NCBI RefSeq assembly: GCF_016920785.2
Contig: NW_024609884.1
Coordinates: forward strand, 81,385,346-81,449,345
Origin: Ixodes scapularis
Lineage: Eukaryota; Arthropoda; Arachnida; Ixodida; Ixodidae
Length of the DNA stretch: 64,000 nt
Direction: 5' to 3'
The notes below the pieces were generated by a model. The model was not told where the DNA came from. It searched no databases and was given only the letters and a program-made list of their open reading frames with translations. This document shows, in pieces, positions 1-12,000 of the stretch (positions are counted from its first letter, which is position 1; every line of letters starts with the position of its first letter). A program made the translations under genes and the position numbers.

Positions 1-535
1 GAATTTTGTTGTATTTAGCGAAGTGAGTTGTCTTTCTGCATTAAAAATAAAACTACAATAATGGATGAGCATAGTTCTCTTGTATATTCATAAAACGCAT
101 TTAAATGTGATAATTTTTATATATTTTCCTTCGTATAATTTGGAGTGATTCATAGGTAAATAATTTGTGAATGTGTATTTAAAACGTTTTTATTTCACGT
201 GTTTCGTAAATGTTTTGCATAGAAATGTTTAATTGTGATTTTTAATATCTTCTGTACATTTCGTATACCCTGCATAAAAGGAGAAGAAAGAAATTATTAC
301 TACGTGCATGCTTCGGTGTGAAATTGACGGCTGTACAAATTACCATAACGGAACCTTGGAAATCGCCACGCCTCGAGCTTCGAAATTTTATATCTCCGGA
401 AGAACTTTAGCTAAGGCGTTCGCATATAGCTGAATGCACCACCCAAAAATATGACTTTAACTTATATGTTTTTACATAAATGAATGAAAAAAAAAGACTT
501 TGACCATTATCGCACGATCTGACGTGGAAACACCC
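1..535. mobile_element. Terminal fragment of a long-TIR DNA transposon family
   Basis: The stretch resembles the right end of the complete element at 20940-25403 and the fragment at 57950-58480. All three share a block with the motif ttcggtg, a cgcacgayctgacgtgg-like segment and a final CACCC/CACCT. Here the end is at about 535 (tggaaacaccctatag). No transposase coding is present, so this is a solo end or non-autonomous derivative cut by the window start. The superfamily is not assigned. Confidence 0.65.
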
Positions 536-1129
536 TATAGTATAAGCTTTTTCAGGAGAGCTAGAGCTATACTTGGAAATTACATGCGCAGACTGTAAAT
601 GGCTCATGTAGCCTGTAATTGCATGGTCTCTTTCCCTGGAATATTTTTACCACTAGAGTATGTCACTTATGCGAATATTTCCCAAATTAGGTCACGACCC
701 CAAGGTCAGCTATGCGGCTCGAAAGCGAAAAAGGTGACCTTGGCTTCTATGCGATAGCCTTCATTCGAGCAAAGTACAGACCGCAGCTCAACCTCGAGCC
801 GGAACTGAGATCGGCCGTGTCGAAACCCCCCCCCCCCCCCCCCCCTTCTTTTGGAGAAAACGTACTCTAACAAACTAGCTCAGTTCAGTTATTAGAAACA
901 GGCATATTTGCTGGCATGTTTTTTTTTCTCTTTTTGTGATGGTCTCTTGCTTAGCTGATTCACACTGACTATATTAACTCTCAGATAAAGTTTCTGTGAC
1001 TACATGTGTATCACTCTTCATGCACTGAAATTAAAAAGCTTGTGGCGTCGCGAAGAAAGGGGAAGGCGGGAAGGGGGGAGGGGGTTCTTTTGTTCATATG
1101 ACAGAAAATCAAGATTGAATCTTGTTAAA
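536..1129. other. Unassigned non-coding DNA with a C homopolymer
   Basis: I see no gene. The only distinctive feature is an uninterrupted run of 20 C at 826-845, followed by ttctttt. The short open frames here have no recognisable domains. Confidence 0.5.
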
Positions 1130-1325
1130 TATGCGTTGTAAAACAGCAATCTTTGTTGCAGAGTAAAACAACTTTTACTCCGCATTACGCACAATTTCAA
1201 TTCTTCTTAAGCTTACATGTTAATGTATGTATGAATCTGAGGTAATTAACCATATCCATGCCCAAATATTGGCCGAGTAGCACCCATGCGAGGACGAAGT
1301 CACAACACTCAACTGACACGGTTTA
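1130..1325 (+). repeat. Dispersed repeat, related copy at about 40640-40835
   Basis: Both copies share, in order, tttactccg-attacgcacaat, a tacgt/acatgt segment, a run ending ccaaatattggcc/ccaaaatattggcc, then tagcaccc and cgaggac. The copies are diverged and in the same orientation. The family is unknown and there is no coding sequence. Confidence 0.6.
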
Positions 1326-1424
1326 AGGTATAATTGAGGCCATATAAACAAAATACGATATTTTCTATTCATATCTTTAGATAAACCTCAATCATGCCTG
1401 GTCACCAATAAAACGTAAGCACCA

Positions 1425-1500
1425 ACCCGACAGTGCCCCGACGGGAAATGGGCTTCGCGCAGGTCCCGGCGGGGCACTGTCGGAAATGGGCTTCGCGCGG
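1425..1500. repeat. GC-rich inverted repeat with embedded direct repeat
   Basis: The arm ccgacagtgccccgacggg is followed about 20 bp later by its near-perfect reverse complement cccggcggggcactgtcgg. The segment gaaatgggcttcgcgc also occurs twice in direct orientation. It could fold as a hairpin. No function is assigned. Confidence 0.6.
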
Positions 1501-1989
1501 TACGTGGCACGTCGCGCGACCTTAAAAACGTCTGGGTGAATAAGAACGGTTCGTCGAGCTCCTGTCTGCTGCACCATCTCACGCCCTTTGTCAGAAATGG
1601 TAGCGAATCTTCGACACACTTGCTCCGTGGCGAGGCGGTGTCACTCAGACAGCTCTCTTCTTGCATCGTGCTTCCTTTTCTCCTACGAGGGAGGCGAAAC
1701 GGGAGCTGCGCGTTTTACCCACGGGGTGCAGGACCGCTGGTGGAAAGATGCGCGATGACAGGAAACCGAAACCTAGAAACGCGTCCATATTGAGCGTTTT
1801 ATTGGGAACGCAGTAAAATGCTGCGCGTGCCTTCTTGATTTCTAAAATAGTTGGTTTAGTAGTTTTCAATGCTCCTCAGCAAATTTCTCGTTGAAATTAT
1901 CCCATTAAAGTTACTAATTAAAATGTTCATTACTCGAACGTGATTAATAAAATATTTATACCGGACGTTAGTAATTTTGTGAAATGGGC
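1501..1989. other. Unassigned non-coding stretch
   Basis: Overlapping short open frames on both strands (for example 1536-1793 and 1645-1869) have no conserved motifs and look like chance frames in GC-rich DNA. Nothing else was recognised. Confidence 0.4.
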
Positions 1990-2881
1990 CCTTTATTTAT
2001 TTATTTATTTCAAAATACTGCGACCTTACAGAAGGTCATTGCAGGAGTGGAAAAGAATATGTACATTGCACACCAGTACAACACGAAAATGTTCAAAGTA
2101 CGCACCCTATTAAAAATAAGAAATACATTGCCAACGGTTAAAAATGGGTTAAAAAGCAACACTTACCAGCAATAACCTATTGCACTTTTAATATATATTT
2201 ACCAAGTTCAAGTCAACGAATAGCTCCATCGATGCTGTTCCAAGTATCGATGGTCCTCGAAAAAAAAAAAAAACAATATTTAAAACTATTGATGAGACAT
2301 GTATACGGTACAATGTTTAGAGGATGCAAGCTACGATTACTTGATGGAGTAATGAAAGCAATATAATTTTCATGAATAACTACACAGTTCTTATTTACTA
2401 TTTTGTGTATCATCTTTAGTCGTTCTACAACATGTCTCGAACATAAGGCTTGAAGTCCAATGTGTGGCATTGACGATGTAGGAGAAAATGTACGATATTA
2501 TCGATTAACAATAACTCTGGTTGCCTTAGCTTGTATTGCGTCAAGCAGCTGGATATCTCCCTTTAAATACGAGTCCCATTACACACACCCATATTCTAAA
2601 ATCAGTCTAATTAACACGGTTATTTTAACTTCTCTAGTTGAAGGTTTTAAAGTCCTTTTAACATAACCCAGTCTTAAGAAAGCGCGAGATCAGATAGAAT
2701 TAATGTGCCTGTCCCGTTTAAGACTTGGAGTAAACAAATTTCCCAAATACTTTTACTCACACATCTCGCGCAGAATTGTTTTACTTATACCGTAACTAAG
2801 AACAGACGGTGTCTTCTTGTTAGTGAACGTCATGAACACAGATTTTAAAAGTAAATTTCCATGCACCATTTCTGGCTACAA

Positions 2882-3448
2882 TTAACAAATGATAAATGAG
2901 TCATTTAGCGTGGCGTGATCATCTACGGAACTGATTTCGTGGTATAAAGCGCATTCATCAGCATAAAGGCGAATCTTAGCAGGACTGTGGTCACCGACGT
3001 CATTAATATAAAGCAAAAACAAAGGTTGTTCAAAAACCGAACCCTGCGGGACACTAGAGCCAACCGAGACGTTGCTAGAATAAACATCCCCATATGAAAC
3101 AAACTGAGATGTATGTTTTAGGTAATTAGTGATCCAATTATTTGTGATGTGTTTTTTTATTAGCATTTTCTGTTTTTGAAGAAGCTTAGAATGTGACACG
3201 TTATCGAAATCCTTTGAATAGTCAATCAAGATGGAATCTAGTTGCCCTCTTTTATCTAAGGGAAAAGCAATGTCGCTGGTATATTCTAGTAGGTCGCTAG
3301 AGGTAGAGTAGACAGAAGGAAAGCCATGTGGTTGAAGACAGAGAATCGAATTAGCCTCGAGGAACTGAGATATATGTTTATGGACCATGTGTTCAAGAAG
3401 CTTGAAAGAACATGATGTCAATGGAATTTGTCTAAAGTTAGTAACCAA
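2882..3448 (-). pseudogene. LINE reverse transcriptase fragment, catalytic motif mutated
   Basis: The 188-codon open stretch carries RT landmarks: NFRQIPLTSC, then a YSTSSDLLEYTSDIAF region, IDYSKDFDNVSHSKLL (normally F-DYSKAFD), SVPQGSVFEQPLFLLYIND and LYADECALY. The catalytic YADD box reads YADE (codons at about 2954-2965), so the second metal-binding aspartate is replaced. The frame is open but the enzyme is expected to be inactive. The start methionine is arbitrary because the real ORF2 begins further upstream in the endonuclease. Confidence 0.85.
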
Positions 3449-4101
3449 TCACTTCGTACGAGATTTAAACGGGGGAATAATTTTAGCTGATTTCCACAGT
3501 CGAGGCAAGGTTGCACTGGAAATAGATTTTTCAAAAGTTACAGGTAAATAATTTGAAGTCTAAAGTGAATACCGGTGAAGTAAAGAATTGGGGATCCCTT
3601 CATGGCCAGGGATCTTCTTAAATTTGAGGTTTAGGAGTAGATTAAGAACACCATACACAGTAATGTTAACATCCGAAAATGCCGAGGATTACCGTCTCAG
3701 CAGAAATCTGGAACGTAATCAATATCGCAACTAAATACCGATTTAAAGTATCCGTTAAAACAATTATCAATCACTGCTGCTTCACTAACAGATTCACCCT
3801 GAATAATAACACTGCGACCCATTACATTTTGGAAGGATAGACCTCCAGAATTTGGCATGATTTTATGTCCTACATTCAGACAGAGTTACGCTAAAATACT
3901 TGGTTTTAGCTGCTAACAATGTTTCCTTTAAAGTCGTGTTGAGGGCCTCAAACAAAGCGTTATCATCCGAGGCTACATTGCGTTACGTAGAACGTTTCCT
4001 TTGTGTTTTCCGCATGAACTGTAAGACCTTTTCTCGTAATCCAGGGGAGCGAAGGATTTTTTTTTTATTTGTAACATGTACAAAATTGTTAATACATTTA
4101 T

Positions 4102-4428
4102 CTACGAGAAAGTTGAAATGACTAAGCACGCATCCACATCTGCGTATATACTCATAGCACAAAAGTTATTGAAACAAAAACTAAATTTATCAATTATAGC
4201 TACACCCTCAGCCCTGTTGAAATCAAAGACCGTAACAATTTCAGGGTTTATATGATTGGTACTAAGTTCGAGGCTAACTAAAACTGCCTTGTGATCGGAA
4301 ATTGCTTCACTCGCTTCGCTATTGTAACCTAGGCTTGTAATGTTGTGGCTAAGAAAAGCAGAGACCAATACGATATTAACCTTTCTCTCCGTGTGATGCA
4401 TATTTTTGGCATAAATGCTTTGGCTCAT
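4102..4428 (-). pseudogene. LINE endonuclease C-terminal fragment
   Basis: The 108-codon frame contains FLSHNITSLGYNSEA, AISDHKAVLVSLEL and a VFDFNRAE-type block. This is typical of the C-terminal edge of the APE-type endonuclease (the SDH motif) followed by the EN-RT linker. The N-terminal catalytic half is absent. The same protein piece, frame-shifted, is present at 55780-56050 on the plus strand. Confidence 0.7.
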
Positions 4429-4440
4429 GTTTTGATAAAC

Positions 4441-6506
4441 ACCTTGTCCAACACCTTGCTTCGTTTACGCTTTCGCTTTCAGTGGATGACAGCTGCCTTC
4501 CGGATACGGGCATGACTCCGAGCATGGACACCGGCGACTGCCTCAACATGACGGAACTCCCGAAGGAGGGACTGCCCTTAAAACCGGCGCCTGCGAAGGA
4601 GCTTCAAGAGTATGTCACCAACGGATAGGCACAGGACAGACCCAGGGACAAATACTCGAATTTCGAGAATGCGTAAAAAACAAAAGAAAAATATACAACA
4701 ACCTCGCAGCTTTTTAGAGTGCATTTCTTGCCCCCGCTTTTGCGAAGAAAATAACATTTTGGAGAGGGAGATGCTGGCGTGCCTTGCGTTTGGTAGCCCA
4801 TGCTGTTGCGTTTTCTTCAACGCAACGCTTTACCCATCATTTTGTTTTTGTGCCACTGGGCACACGTGCAGAGCGAGATCCATCTTCCCATCATCAAGCT
4901 CGTCACTCTCGGCAGAAAATAAAATTGAGTGTTTATGTAGTTCAAATGGCATTCATCATCCCTGATGCCTTTGCAGAAACAGTACTTTCTTAACCTTGCG
5001 CTGGCCTTTCTTGACGCCCGTGATACCGCCTAGAACTTCCAGTAGAGGTCAAAATACATCTTTCGTCATGCACGCATATGCGATTCCTTTTTTACCATGA
5101 TGAATACCCAACAGCCCTTCTTCCCCCTTTCCCCAAGAACAAAGTTTGAGTAAACGCTCTATGTTTCCAGTTGCTTCTGATAGCTTACTTGCTAGAAAAC
5201 AAGAAAAAAAAAAACAAGAAAAAAAAAAACAATATTGTTGCCAAAATTGCTGTGCATATTGTCCTTGGAATGTGAGAGAATTTTGAACCGTCTTCTATTG
5301 CATTGCCGCGGGACAGGTCTTACCGGTGCTGTGGCTCTTTTTTGCGCGTTGCCCGCACCATGAACCCGTGAGGTAAGGCCGCTGAATGGGACCATGCAAA
5401 GTTCTGTAGGATCTATCCTCCATTCACCCCTAAGCTGAGAGGAGCTACGCTTTCGCCGGACCAATCAACAGCCTACCTTTCATCACCTGACCTAGCTCTC
5501 CCAGCTCTCCTCGCGAGGATGTGGGCGAGAGCGTGATCACGTGGCCAAAGATCGAGGTATGGTTGGTCCAACGCTCTCGTAGCTTCCACCGCAGTCTCAG
5601 CTTAGGGGTGAACGGAGAATACCGTTATGCTGACCAAGTTTTATTAAAGTTGCCAGAAGCTCGAGTAGCTAGCTAGTTGTCGGAAACCCTGGCAAAATAT
5701 ATTTTACTCCAGTTCCTACAAGAGCAACAAACAAGATTCACCGCTCGCAGAAACAATTAAGCCAACACTGAAATATGTGGCCCTGGATAAAGTGCAAAGC
5801 CAAACAAAAATTATTTGAGAAAAAGAAAAAAAAAAATGATTCGCCTTTTTTTATTACCGGGATCACGAACTCAAAACTATATTTTTCTATTCAATGCGCG
5901 AAGTAGCCATAAATTGGTCATTCCACTCTAAACGTCCCAGACGTTGCGCTCGACCATTTCGGATGTAAAAAAACTAAAATTCGTGGCTTTTTACTTTAAG
6001 GCTCTTAACCTTTCCTAATATATTTTTGCCGATCTTTTCTTTTATGGCGTGAGCGCAGTTTAAATTTTTTTTTTTCAATGGGCATAGAAAAGGGCATCTA
6101 ACAATAATTGAGTAAAATCAGATTTTTTAAAATGATTCATAAATTTGTTATGGAATTCCAGCGGCTTTTAGCTTGCTGTGTGTTGATAATTAGCGGTTTT
6201 TGATGTTAAAAGTTTTGTTAAATATTCAACAAATGCAGAAAAATAGCTAATTTCTCAATTTGTTTTTTTGTTTTATTATTCCTTTGCTCCTTGCAATTAT
6301 AACGCTTACTATTGGAAGCCCTGTAGATGTATTAGAAATGAAAAAAAAAAAAAAGGTCTCAAGCCATACAGCAAGATACTTAGCAGCAAAAACAAATTAT
6401 GAAAAAGTCCGTTTTGCTGCCTAACGGCCTTTTATTATACCCTGAGGTGGTCCAAGTAGATATACAAAAAACAACGACTTTAGAAGAATAGTTTATTGCC
6501 TTTCAT
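4441..6506 (-). other. Non-coding half of the composite duplicated block
   Basis: This part lies upstream, in LINE orientation, of the endonuclease fragment. It has no open frame with recognisable motifs. It contains A-rich runs (about 5207-5231), a GC-rich part with cctcgcgaggatgtgggcgagagcg (about 5510-5540) and AT-rich sequence from 5640 to 6500. The short open frames at 4578-4993 and 5192-5464 have no family features. Its conservation in both copies shows it moved with the LINE part. Confidence 0.55.
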
Positions 6507-6681
6507 GACACGTGATGCAACTTGTCAATAGATTTATTTTTCTCAGAGACCAGAGGTAACCATTTTTACAACCCCTTATTCAAGTGAGATTTCGTGGTGC
6601 GCTTCCTGAGTTTATTGTTTCGTCAAGCGAGAACGTATGGCGTGCCTGTGTGCGAGGCTATATGGAAGACGTTCTTGGTGC

Positions 6682-6870
6682 TTAAAGGCCCGTTCACACT
6701 CTCGCGACTGAGTGAAACCGAGAGAGACCAGACCGGTTTTTAAGCCTCTTGCGATGTCCTAGGACCAGCTCCGCTGCAGCGCATCCCGTTTTAAGACGTG
6801 GCAATAGGCTTAAAAACCGGTCTGGTCCTCCTTGGTCGTACTCGGTCGTATATATGTGAACGGCGCTTAA
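6682..6870. mobile_element. TTAA-flanked MITE
   Basis: A 181-bp core lies between two TTAA tetranucleotides (6682-6685 and 6867-6870). Its ends are inverted: aggcccgttcacac at the left and tgtgaacggcgc at the right. Inside lies a second inverted pair, gaccagaccggtttttaagc and gcttaaaaaccggtctggtc. TTAA target sites are typical of piggyBac and Kolobok elements, so this is a non-autonomous member of such a family; which one cannot be decided. The motif gggcccgttcacac also appears at 37104, just after the host gene. Confidence 0.8.
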
Positions 6871-7580
6871 TGGTTTTTAGTCACGCTCTTCTCACTCAAA
6901 TACTTGTCTTGTGTCGAGCAAGCGGCTAACGAAGTATTTAATTGATTCGCTTTTTTCAATTATTCTGTGTCATTTTTTGTACAGTGCAGGCCCGGGGTGG
7001 GATATCTTAATGCGAGTAGAGCGAAAAGTGGTGTTCCCTAACGCGAATACTTTTTTTTCTTCTTTAAGTTGCATAGTGAAACACTTCCAGTTAAAGCCTG
7101 GTTAGTTGAAGAAGGTATTCCAGTGGCTTTGTCTCACAACTGCATACTGTGCAGGAACCAGGGAACGGTTGATCACGTTTTAGTAGAGTGTTGGGACGCG
7201 GTCTTCTTTTTGGGCGTCCTGCAAGGGTCCCTTTAGAAAAGACTTCCCATTAACGCCCCATGCCATACGTTTTTGAGCGGTAGAAAATGATCCTACTGCT
7301 GGGCCTGCACAACATATGGCCTGCCGCAAGTCTGTGCGCCACGCGGATATCGATGTCCGCCCCGTGCATAAGTATTCTGTTGAGCACATGCATGCTTCCT
7401 GAAGAAATTCTATAAGGACCAGCAATCTACACCTGAGTGGCTGTCACTTCATGAGGTGTTGTCTACCTTCAAAGACTTGTGCCATGTTCGACATTAGCCA
7501 AGACGGCTGGTGTCTTTTAGTGTTTCATCGCGATTGTGTGTCACTGCCTTGTGTCATCGTCCTAATCCAAAAAAAGAAAG
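6871..7580. other. Unassigned non-coding DNA
   Basis: No gene or repeat is recognised. The short frames at 6911-7105, 7180-7425 and 7451-7720 have no domain motifs. Confidence 0.4.
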
Positions 7581-7582
7581 CC

Positions 7583-7653
7583 GCGTGCGTGGCGGGGTTG
7601 GCAACGCATGCGGCTCTCACGCAGAGGAATGGGGTTCGAATGCCGCTCGTCCC
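7583..7653 (+). repeat. Possible tRNA-like SINE head remnant
   Basis: A tRNA-like stretch contains ggggttggcaacgcatgcgg and a B-box-like ggggttcgaatgccg (about 7630-7644). The arrangement suggests a decayed tRNA-derived SINE head. No clear A box or cloverleaf is preserved, so confidence is low. Confidence 0.3.
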
Positions 7654-7699
7654 GAATCCTTATTTTATTAATTCTGTACTCTTCTTAAAATATGCCTTA

Positions 7700-7802
7700 G
7701 CTGGGCAATCGATCGATTAACCTTCTGATTAATCGATTAAGGCTTTTATCGCGATCAATGCTTTAACAGATTAATCGGTTTTTTAATTAATACCCAACAA
7801 GT
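7700..7802. repeat. Small AT-rich palindromic MITE-like element
   Basis: The ends ctgggcaatcgatcgattaa and ttttttaattaatacccaac are imperfectly inverted, and the interior is built from repeated gattaatcg motifs. It resembles short hAT-type MITE remnants. There is no coding sequence. Confidence 0.35.
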
Positions 7803-8515
7803 GTTCAATAATTGGACGCACGCACGGCTCTCTCCTGGACGACCTGCCCACGCACGGAGGCCTCTATTCTGGACGACCACGAGCTTCTTGCCCATACTCC
7901 ATCGCGCATGCGCGGCGCCGGTGGCGTACGCTAGGGACGCTCCAGCTTGTTTGGAAACATAAGTTGGTCTATACTTACCGAGAATATCAAGACAAAAAAT
8001 GAGGGGGGAGGGGATGCCCGACGTTTCTGCCATCGGTACCGCCACAGGTGCCAATGGCGGCAAAACGTGGGCATGCCCAACTTGAACTACGTGTGCAACT
8101 CCCAAAACGGCACTTTCTGCTGATATTGAGAATATTTACTGAACGATCTCAATATTTGACATGAGGGATCGGCTAAATTTGTTATCGAATAATTGAGAAT
8201 TGCAATTTTAATCGTGAGCAAGAAATTTTAGGCTTGCTAAACTTTATTGCTAACATTCAATTCAGCCTGTATGTTGAGAAGGACGTTTTAAGTGGGGTGA
8301 AAAGTTTTATGCAGAGTATTGAATTTGAGTGTGAATTCGAAACACACTCACCAGAATGTCGTATCTGTTCTGAAATTCGGTGTCTGTAGAAGGCTCATGC
8401 TGGCTATGTGTCCCGATTCCTTGTCCAACAAGATTTTCTATGAAAATGTGCAAGTTTTTTTGTTACATCTGGTATAATTGAAATGCCCAATCTTTCATGA
8501 GCTTGCTCAAAACGT
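7803..8515. other. Unassigned non-coding DNA
   Basis: No protein or RNA gene is recognised. The minus frame at 7755-8105 shows no conserved motif. Confidence 0.4.
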
Positions 8516-8740
8516 TGGGGGGATCGGTGGCCGAGTGGGCTAAAGCGCACACCCAGCTCGACGTAGCGAAAGTTCGCGCTACAGAACCCAGAGATCCTGG
8601 GTTCGAGCCCACCCCTCCCGTTTCGATCTGGACGAGCATCGTACCGGCGTGCGGTCGTGTATCACTGCTGCGTGAGCACGTTACACACACCAGGTTAGCA
8701 GTCGTACTGCACTCGCGAAATTGCTCATCTACAGTGTAAA
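8516..8740 (+). mobile_element. tRNA-derived SINE with long variable arm
   Basis: The 5' head (8516-8621) is tRNA-like: a G-rich 5' acceptor strand, A box tggccgagtgg (8528-8538), about 60 nt including a long variable-arm-like insert, B box gggttcgagccc (8599-8610) and a pairing 3' strand ccccctcccg-type. The long arm and the A box point to a Ser/Leu (class II) tRNA ancestor. The body ends with aggttagcagtc...gctcatctacag. A related tail (aggttagcggtt...tctcatctacag) occurs at 23670-23715, so the 3' domain is repeated. It could belong to the tRNA-derived Ruka SINEs described from ticks, but that is unverified. Confidence 0.7.
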
Positions 8741-9028
8741 CCAGTGTCGCCCCATCCTGGCAGACCGACTTTATGCTGTGTAAACACTATAAACGCCCTA
8801 TTTGACTTTTTTTTGCTTAAGATTATCGAAATGCTAATATTTCACTTAACGTCTTATTTCACTTTTTTTTTGCTCAAGATGTATCGAAATGGTAATATTT
8901 CCAGTAGGCCCACGGAGAAAGTAAGGCATGCTCAATTTGGTACGCACTGCAGTACCCCATACCGTAAGGAAATTATAAAATCACCCCGAACGAATAAAGG
9001 TTCCCGGGACGACCCATTTGGGCTCCAC

Positions 9029-12000
9029 AAGTAGGCCCGCTGTGAGTCTCCTGTGATAGGTCCACGTGGGCTGCTCAAGTAGGCCCCCTGTGTGTCCCCT
9101 ATGGGAAGCCCATGTGGGCTGCACAAGTAGGCCCGCTGTGAATCTCCTGTGATAGGTCCACGTGGGCTGCTCAAATAGGCCCCTTGTGCATCCCCTGTGG
9201 GAAGCCCATGTGGGCTGCCCAAGTAGGGCCGCTGCGAGTCTCCTGTGATAGGTTCATGTGCGCTGCTCAAGTAGGCCCCCTGTGTGTCCCCTATGGGAAG
9301 CCCACGTGGGCTGCACAAGTATGCCCGCTGTGGGTCTCGTGTGATAGGTCCACGTGGGCTGCTCAAGTAGGCCACCATGTGTGTCCCCTGTGGGAAGCCC
9401 ATGTGGGCCGCACAAGTAGGCCCGCTGTGAATCTCCTGTGATAGGTCCACGTGGGCTGCTCAAGTAGGCCCCGTGTGTGTCCCCTGTGGGAAGCCCATGT
9501 GGGCTGCACAAGAAGGCCCGCTGTGGGTCTCCTATGATAGGTCCACGTGGGCTGCTCAAGTAGGCCCCCTGTGTGTCCCTTGTGGGAAGCCCATGTGGGC
9601 TGCCCAAGTAGGTCCGCTGTGAGTCTCCTGTGATAGGTTCATGTGGGCTGCTCAAGTAGGCCTCCTGTGCGTCCCCTGTGGGAAGCCCATGTGGGCTGCC
9701 CAAGTAGGGCCGCTGTGAGTCTCCTGTGATAGGTCCACGTGCGCTGCTCAAGTAGGACCCCTGTGTGTCCCCTGTGGGAAGCCCATGTGGGCTGCCCAAG
9801 AAGGCCCACTGTGAGTCTGCTGTGATAGGTCCACGTGGGCTGCTCAAGTAGGCCCCCTGTGCGTCCCTTATGGGAAGCCCATGTGGGCTGCCCAAGTAGG
9901 GCCGCTGTGAGTCTCCTGCATGCGATAGGTTCACGTGCGCTGCCCAAGTAGGCCCCCTGTGTGTCCCCTATGAGAAGCCCATGTGGGCTGCCCAAGTAGG
10001 CCCACTGAGGGTCTCCTGTGATAGGTCCACGTGGGCTGCTCAAGTAGGCCCCCATGTGTGTCACCTGTGGGAAGCCCATGTGGGCTGCACAAGTAGGCCC
10101 GCTGTGAATCTCCTGTGATAGGCCCACGTGGGCTGCTCAAGTAGGCCCCGTGTGTGTCCCCTGTGGGAAGCCCATGTGGGCTGCACAATTAGGCCAGCTG
10201 TGAGTCTCCTGTGATAGGTCCACGTGGGAAGCCCATGTGGGCTGCCCAAGTAGGGCCGCTGTGAGTCTCCTGTGATACGTCCACGTGCGCTGCTCAAGTA
10301 GGCCCCCTGTGTGTCCCCCGTGGGAAACCCGTGTGGGCTGCCCAAGTAGGCCCGCTGTGAGTCTCCTGTGATAGCTCCACGTGCGCTGCTCAAGTACGCC
10401 CCCTGTGTGTCCCCTGTGGGAAGCCCATGTGGGCTGCCCAAGTAGGGCTGCTGTGAGTCTCCTGTGATAGGTCCACGTGCGCTGCTCCAGTACGCTCCTG
10501 CGTGTCCCCGGTGGGAAGCCCATGTGGGCTGCCCAAGTAGGCCCGCTGTGAGTCTCCTGTGATAGGTCCAAGTAGGCTGCTCAAGTAGGCCCCGTGTGTG
10601 TCCCCTATGGGAAGCCCATGTGGGTTGCACAAGTAGGCCCGCTGTGGGTCTCCTATGATAGGTCCACGTAGGCAGCTCAAGTAGGCCCCCTGTGGGTCCC
10701 CTGTGGGAACCCCATGTGGGCTGCCCAAGTAGGCCTGCTGTGGGTCTCCTGTGATAGGCCCACGTTGGCTGCTCAAGTACGCCCCCTGTGTGTCCCCTGT
10801 GGGAAACCCATGTGGGCTGCACAAGTAGGCCCGCTGTGCGTCTCCTATGATAGGTTCACGTAGGCTGGTCAAGTAAGCCCCCTCTCTGTCCCCTGTCGGA
10901 ATCCCATGTGGGCTGCTCACTAGGCCCCCTGTGGGTCCCCTGTGGGAAGCCCATGAGGGCTGCACAAATAAGCCCGCTGTGGGTCTCCTGTGATGGGTCC
11001 ACGTGGGCTGTTCAAGTAGGCCCCCTGTGTCTCCTATGGGAAGCCCATGTGGGTGGCACAAGTAGGCCCGCTGTGAGTCTCCTGTGATAGGTCCACGTGG
11101 GCTGCTCAAGTAGGCCCCCTGTGGATCCCCTGTGGGAAGCTTATGTGGGCTGCACAAGTAGGCCCGCTGTAAGCCTCCTGTTATAGGTCCACATGGGCTG
11201 CTCAAGTAGGCCCCCTGTGTGTTCCCTGTGGGAGGCCCATGTGGGCTGCACAAGTAGGCAAACTGTGGGTTTCTTGTGATAGGTCTACGTGGGCTGCTCA
11301 AGTAGGCCCCCTGCGTGTCCCCTGTGGGAAGCCCAAGTGGGCTGCACAAGTAGGCCTGCTGTGAGTCTCCTGTGATAGGTCCACGTGGGCTGCTCAAGTA
11401 GGCCCCCTGTGGGAAGCCCATGTGGACTGCAGAAGTAAGTACGCTGTGGGTCTCCTATGATAGGTCCTCGTAGGCTGCTCAAGTAGGCCCCCTGTGGGTA
11501 CCCTGTGAAAACCCCATGTGGGCTGCACAAGTAGGCAAACTGTGGGTTTCTTGTGATAGGTCCACGTGGGCTGCTCTAGTAAGCCCCCTGTGTGTCCCCT
11601 TGGGAAGCCCATGTGGGCTGCGCAAGTAGGCCTGCTGTGAGTCTCCTGTGATAGGTTCACGTGGGCTGCTCAAGTAGGCCCCCTGTGGGAAGCCCATGTG
11701 GACTGCAGAAGTAGGCACGCTGTGGGTCTCATATGATAGGTCCTCGTAGGCTGCTCAAGTAGGCCCCCTGTGTGTTCCCTGTGGGAAGCCCATGTGGGCT
11801 GTACAAGTAGGCAAACTGTGGGTTTCTTGTGATAGGTCCACGTGGGCTGCTCAAGTAGGCCCCCTGCGTGTCCCCTGTGGGAAGCCCATGTGGGCTTCAC
11901 AAGTAGGCCTGCTGTGAGTCTCCTGTGATAGGTCCACGTGGGCTGCTCAAGTAGGCGCCCTGTGGGAAGCCCGTGTGGACTGCAGAAGTAGGCAGGCTGT

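Larger units (their letters stand above)
1990..4440 (-). mobile_element. Degraded LINE (CR1/Jockey-like RT), minus strand
   Basis: On the minus strand I read, in order, an endonuclease C-terminal part (about 4430-4100, containing SDHKAVLVSLE), a linker, a reverse transcriptase (3448-2882) and an RT C-terminal region (about 2830-2400, with pieces such as KYLGNLFTPSLKRD and LILEYGCV). The element ends in a TTTA-type simple repeat at about 1989-2010, which is the usual position of a LINE 3' tail. Frames shift several times and the endonuclease N-terminus is missing, so it is dead. Its 5' two thirds are shared with the inverted copy at 55.6-57.0 kb. Confidence 0.8.
3140..6506 (-). repeat. Left copy of a 3.4-kb composite inverted duplication
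   Basis: Read on the minus strand, this block is collinear with 53649-57010 on the plus strand. Shared landmarks are atgaaaggcaataaactatt at one edge, the run tggaccacctcagg/ccctgaggtggtcca, the segment with cccacatcctcgcgaggaga, the segment with ggcgccggttttaagggcag, and finally the LINE endonuclease and RT. Both flanks diverge abruptly. The part from about 4440 to 6506 is not LINE coding, so the duplicated unit is composite. It is either a segmental duplication or two insertions of one chimeric element. Confidence 0.8.

Noticed and set aside
10390..11421. 343-codon minus-strand frame with a 32-residue repeat as a real gene
   Set aside because: It lies in a satellite whose unit is a multiple of 3. 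Other frames on both strands are open too, indels switch frames freely, and there is no start context, splice site or known domain. Kept as a satellite, with coding potential mentioned only as a test.
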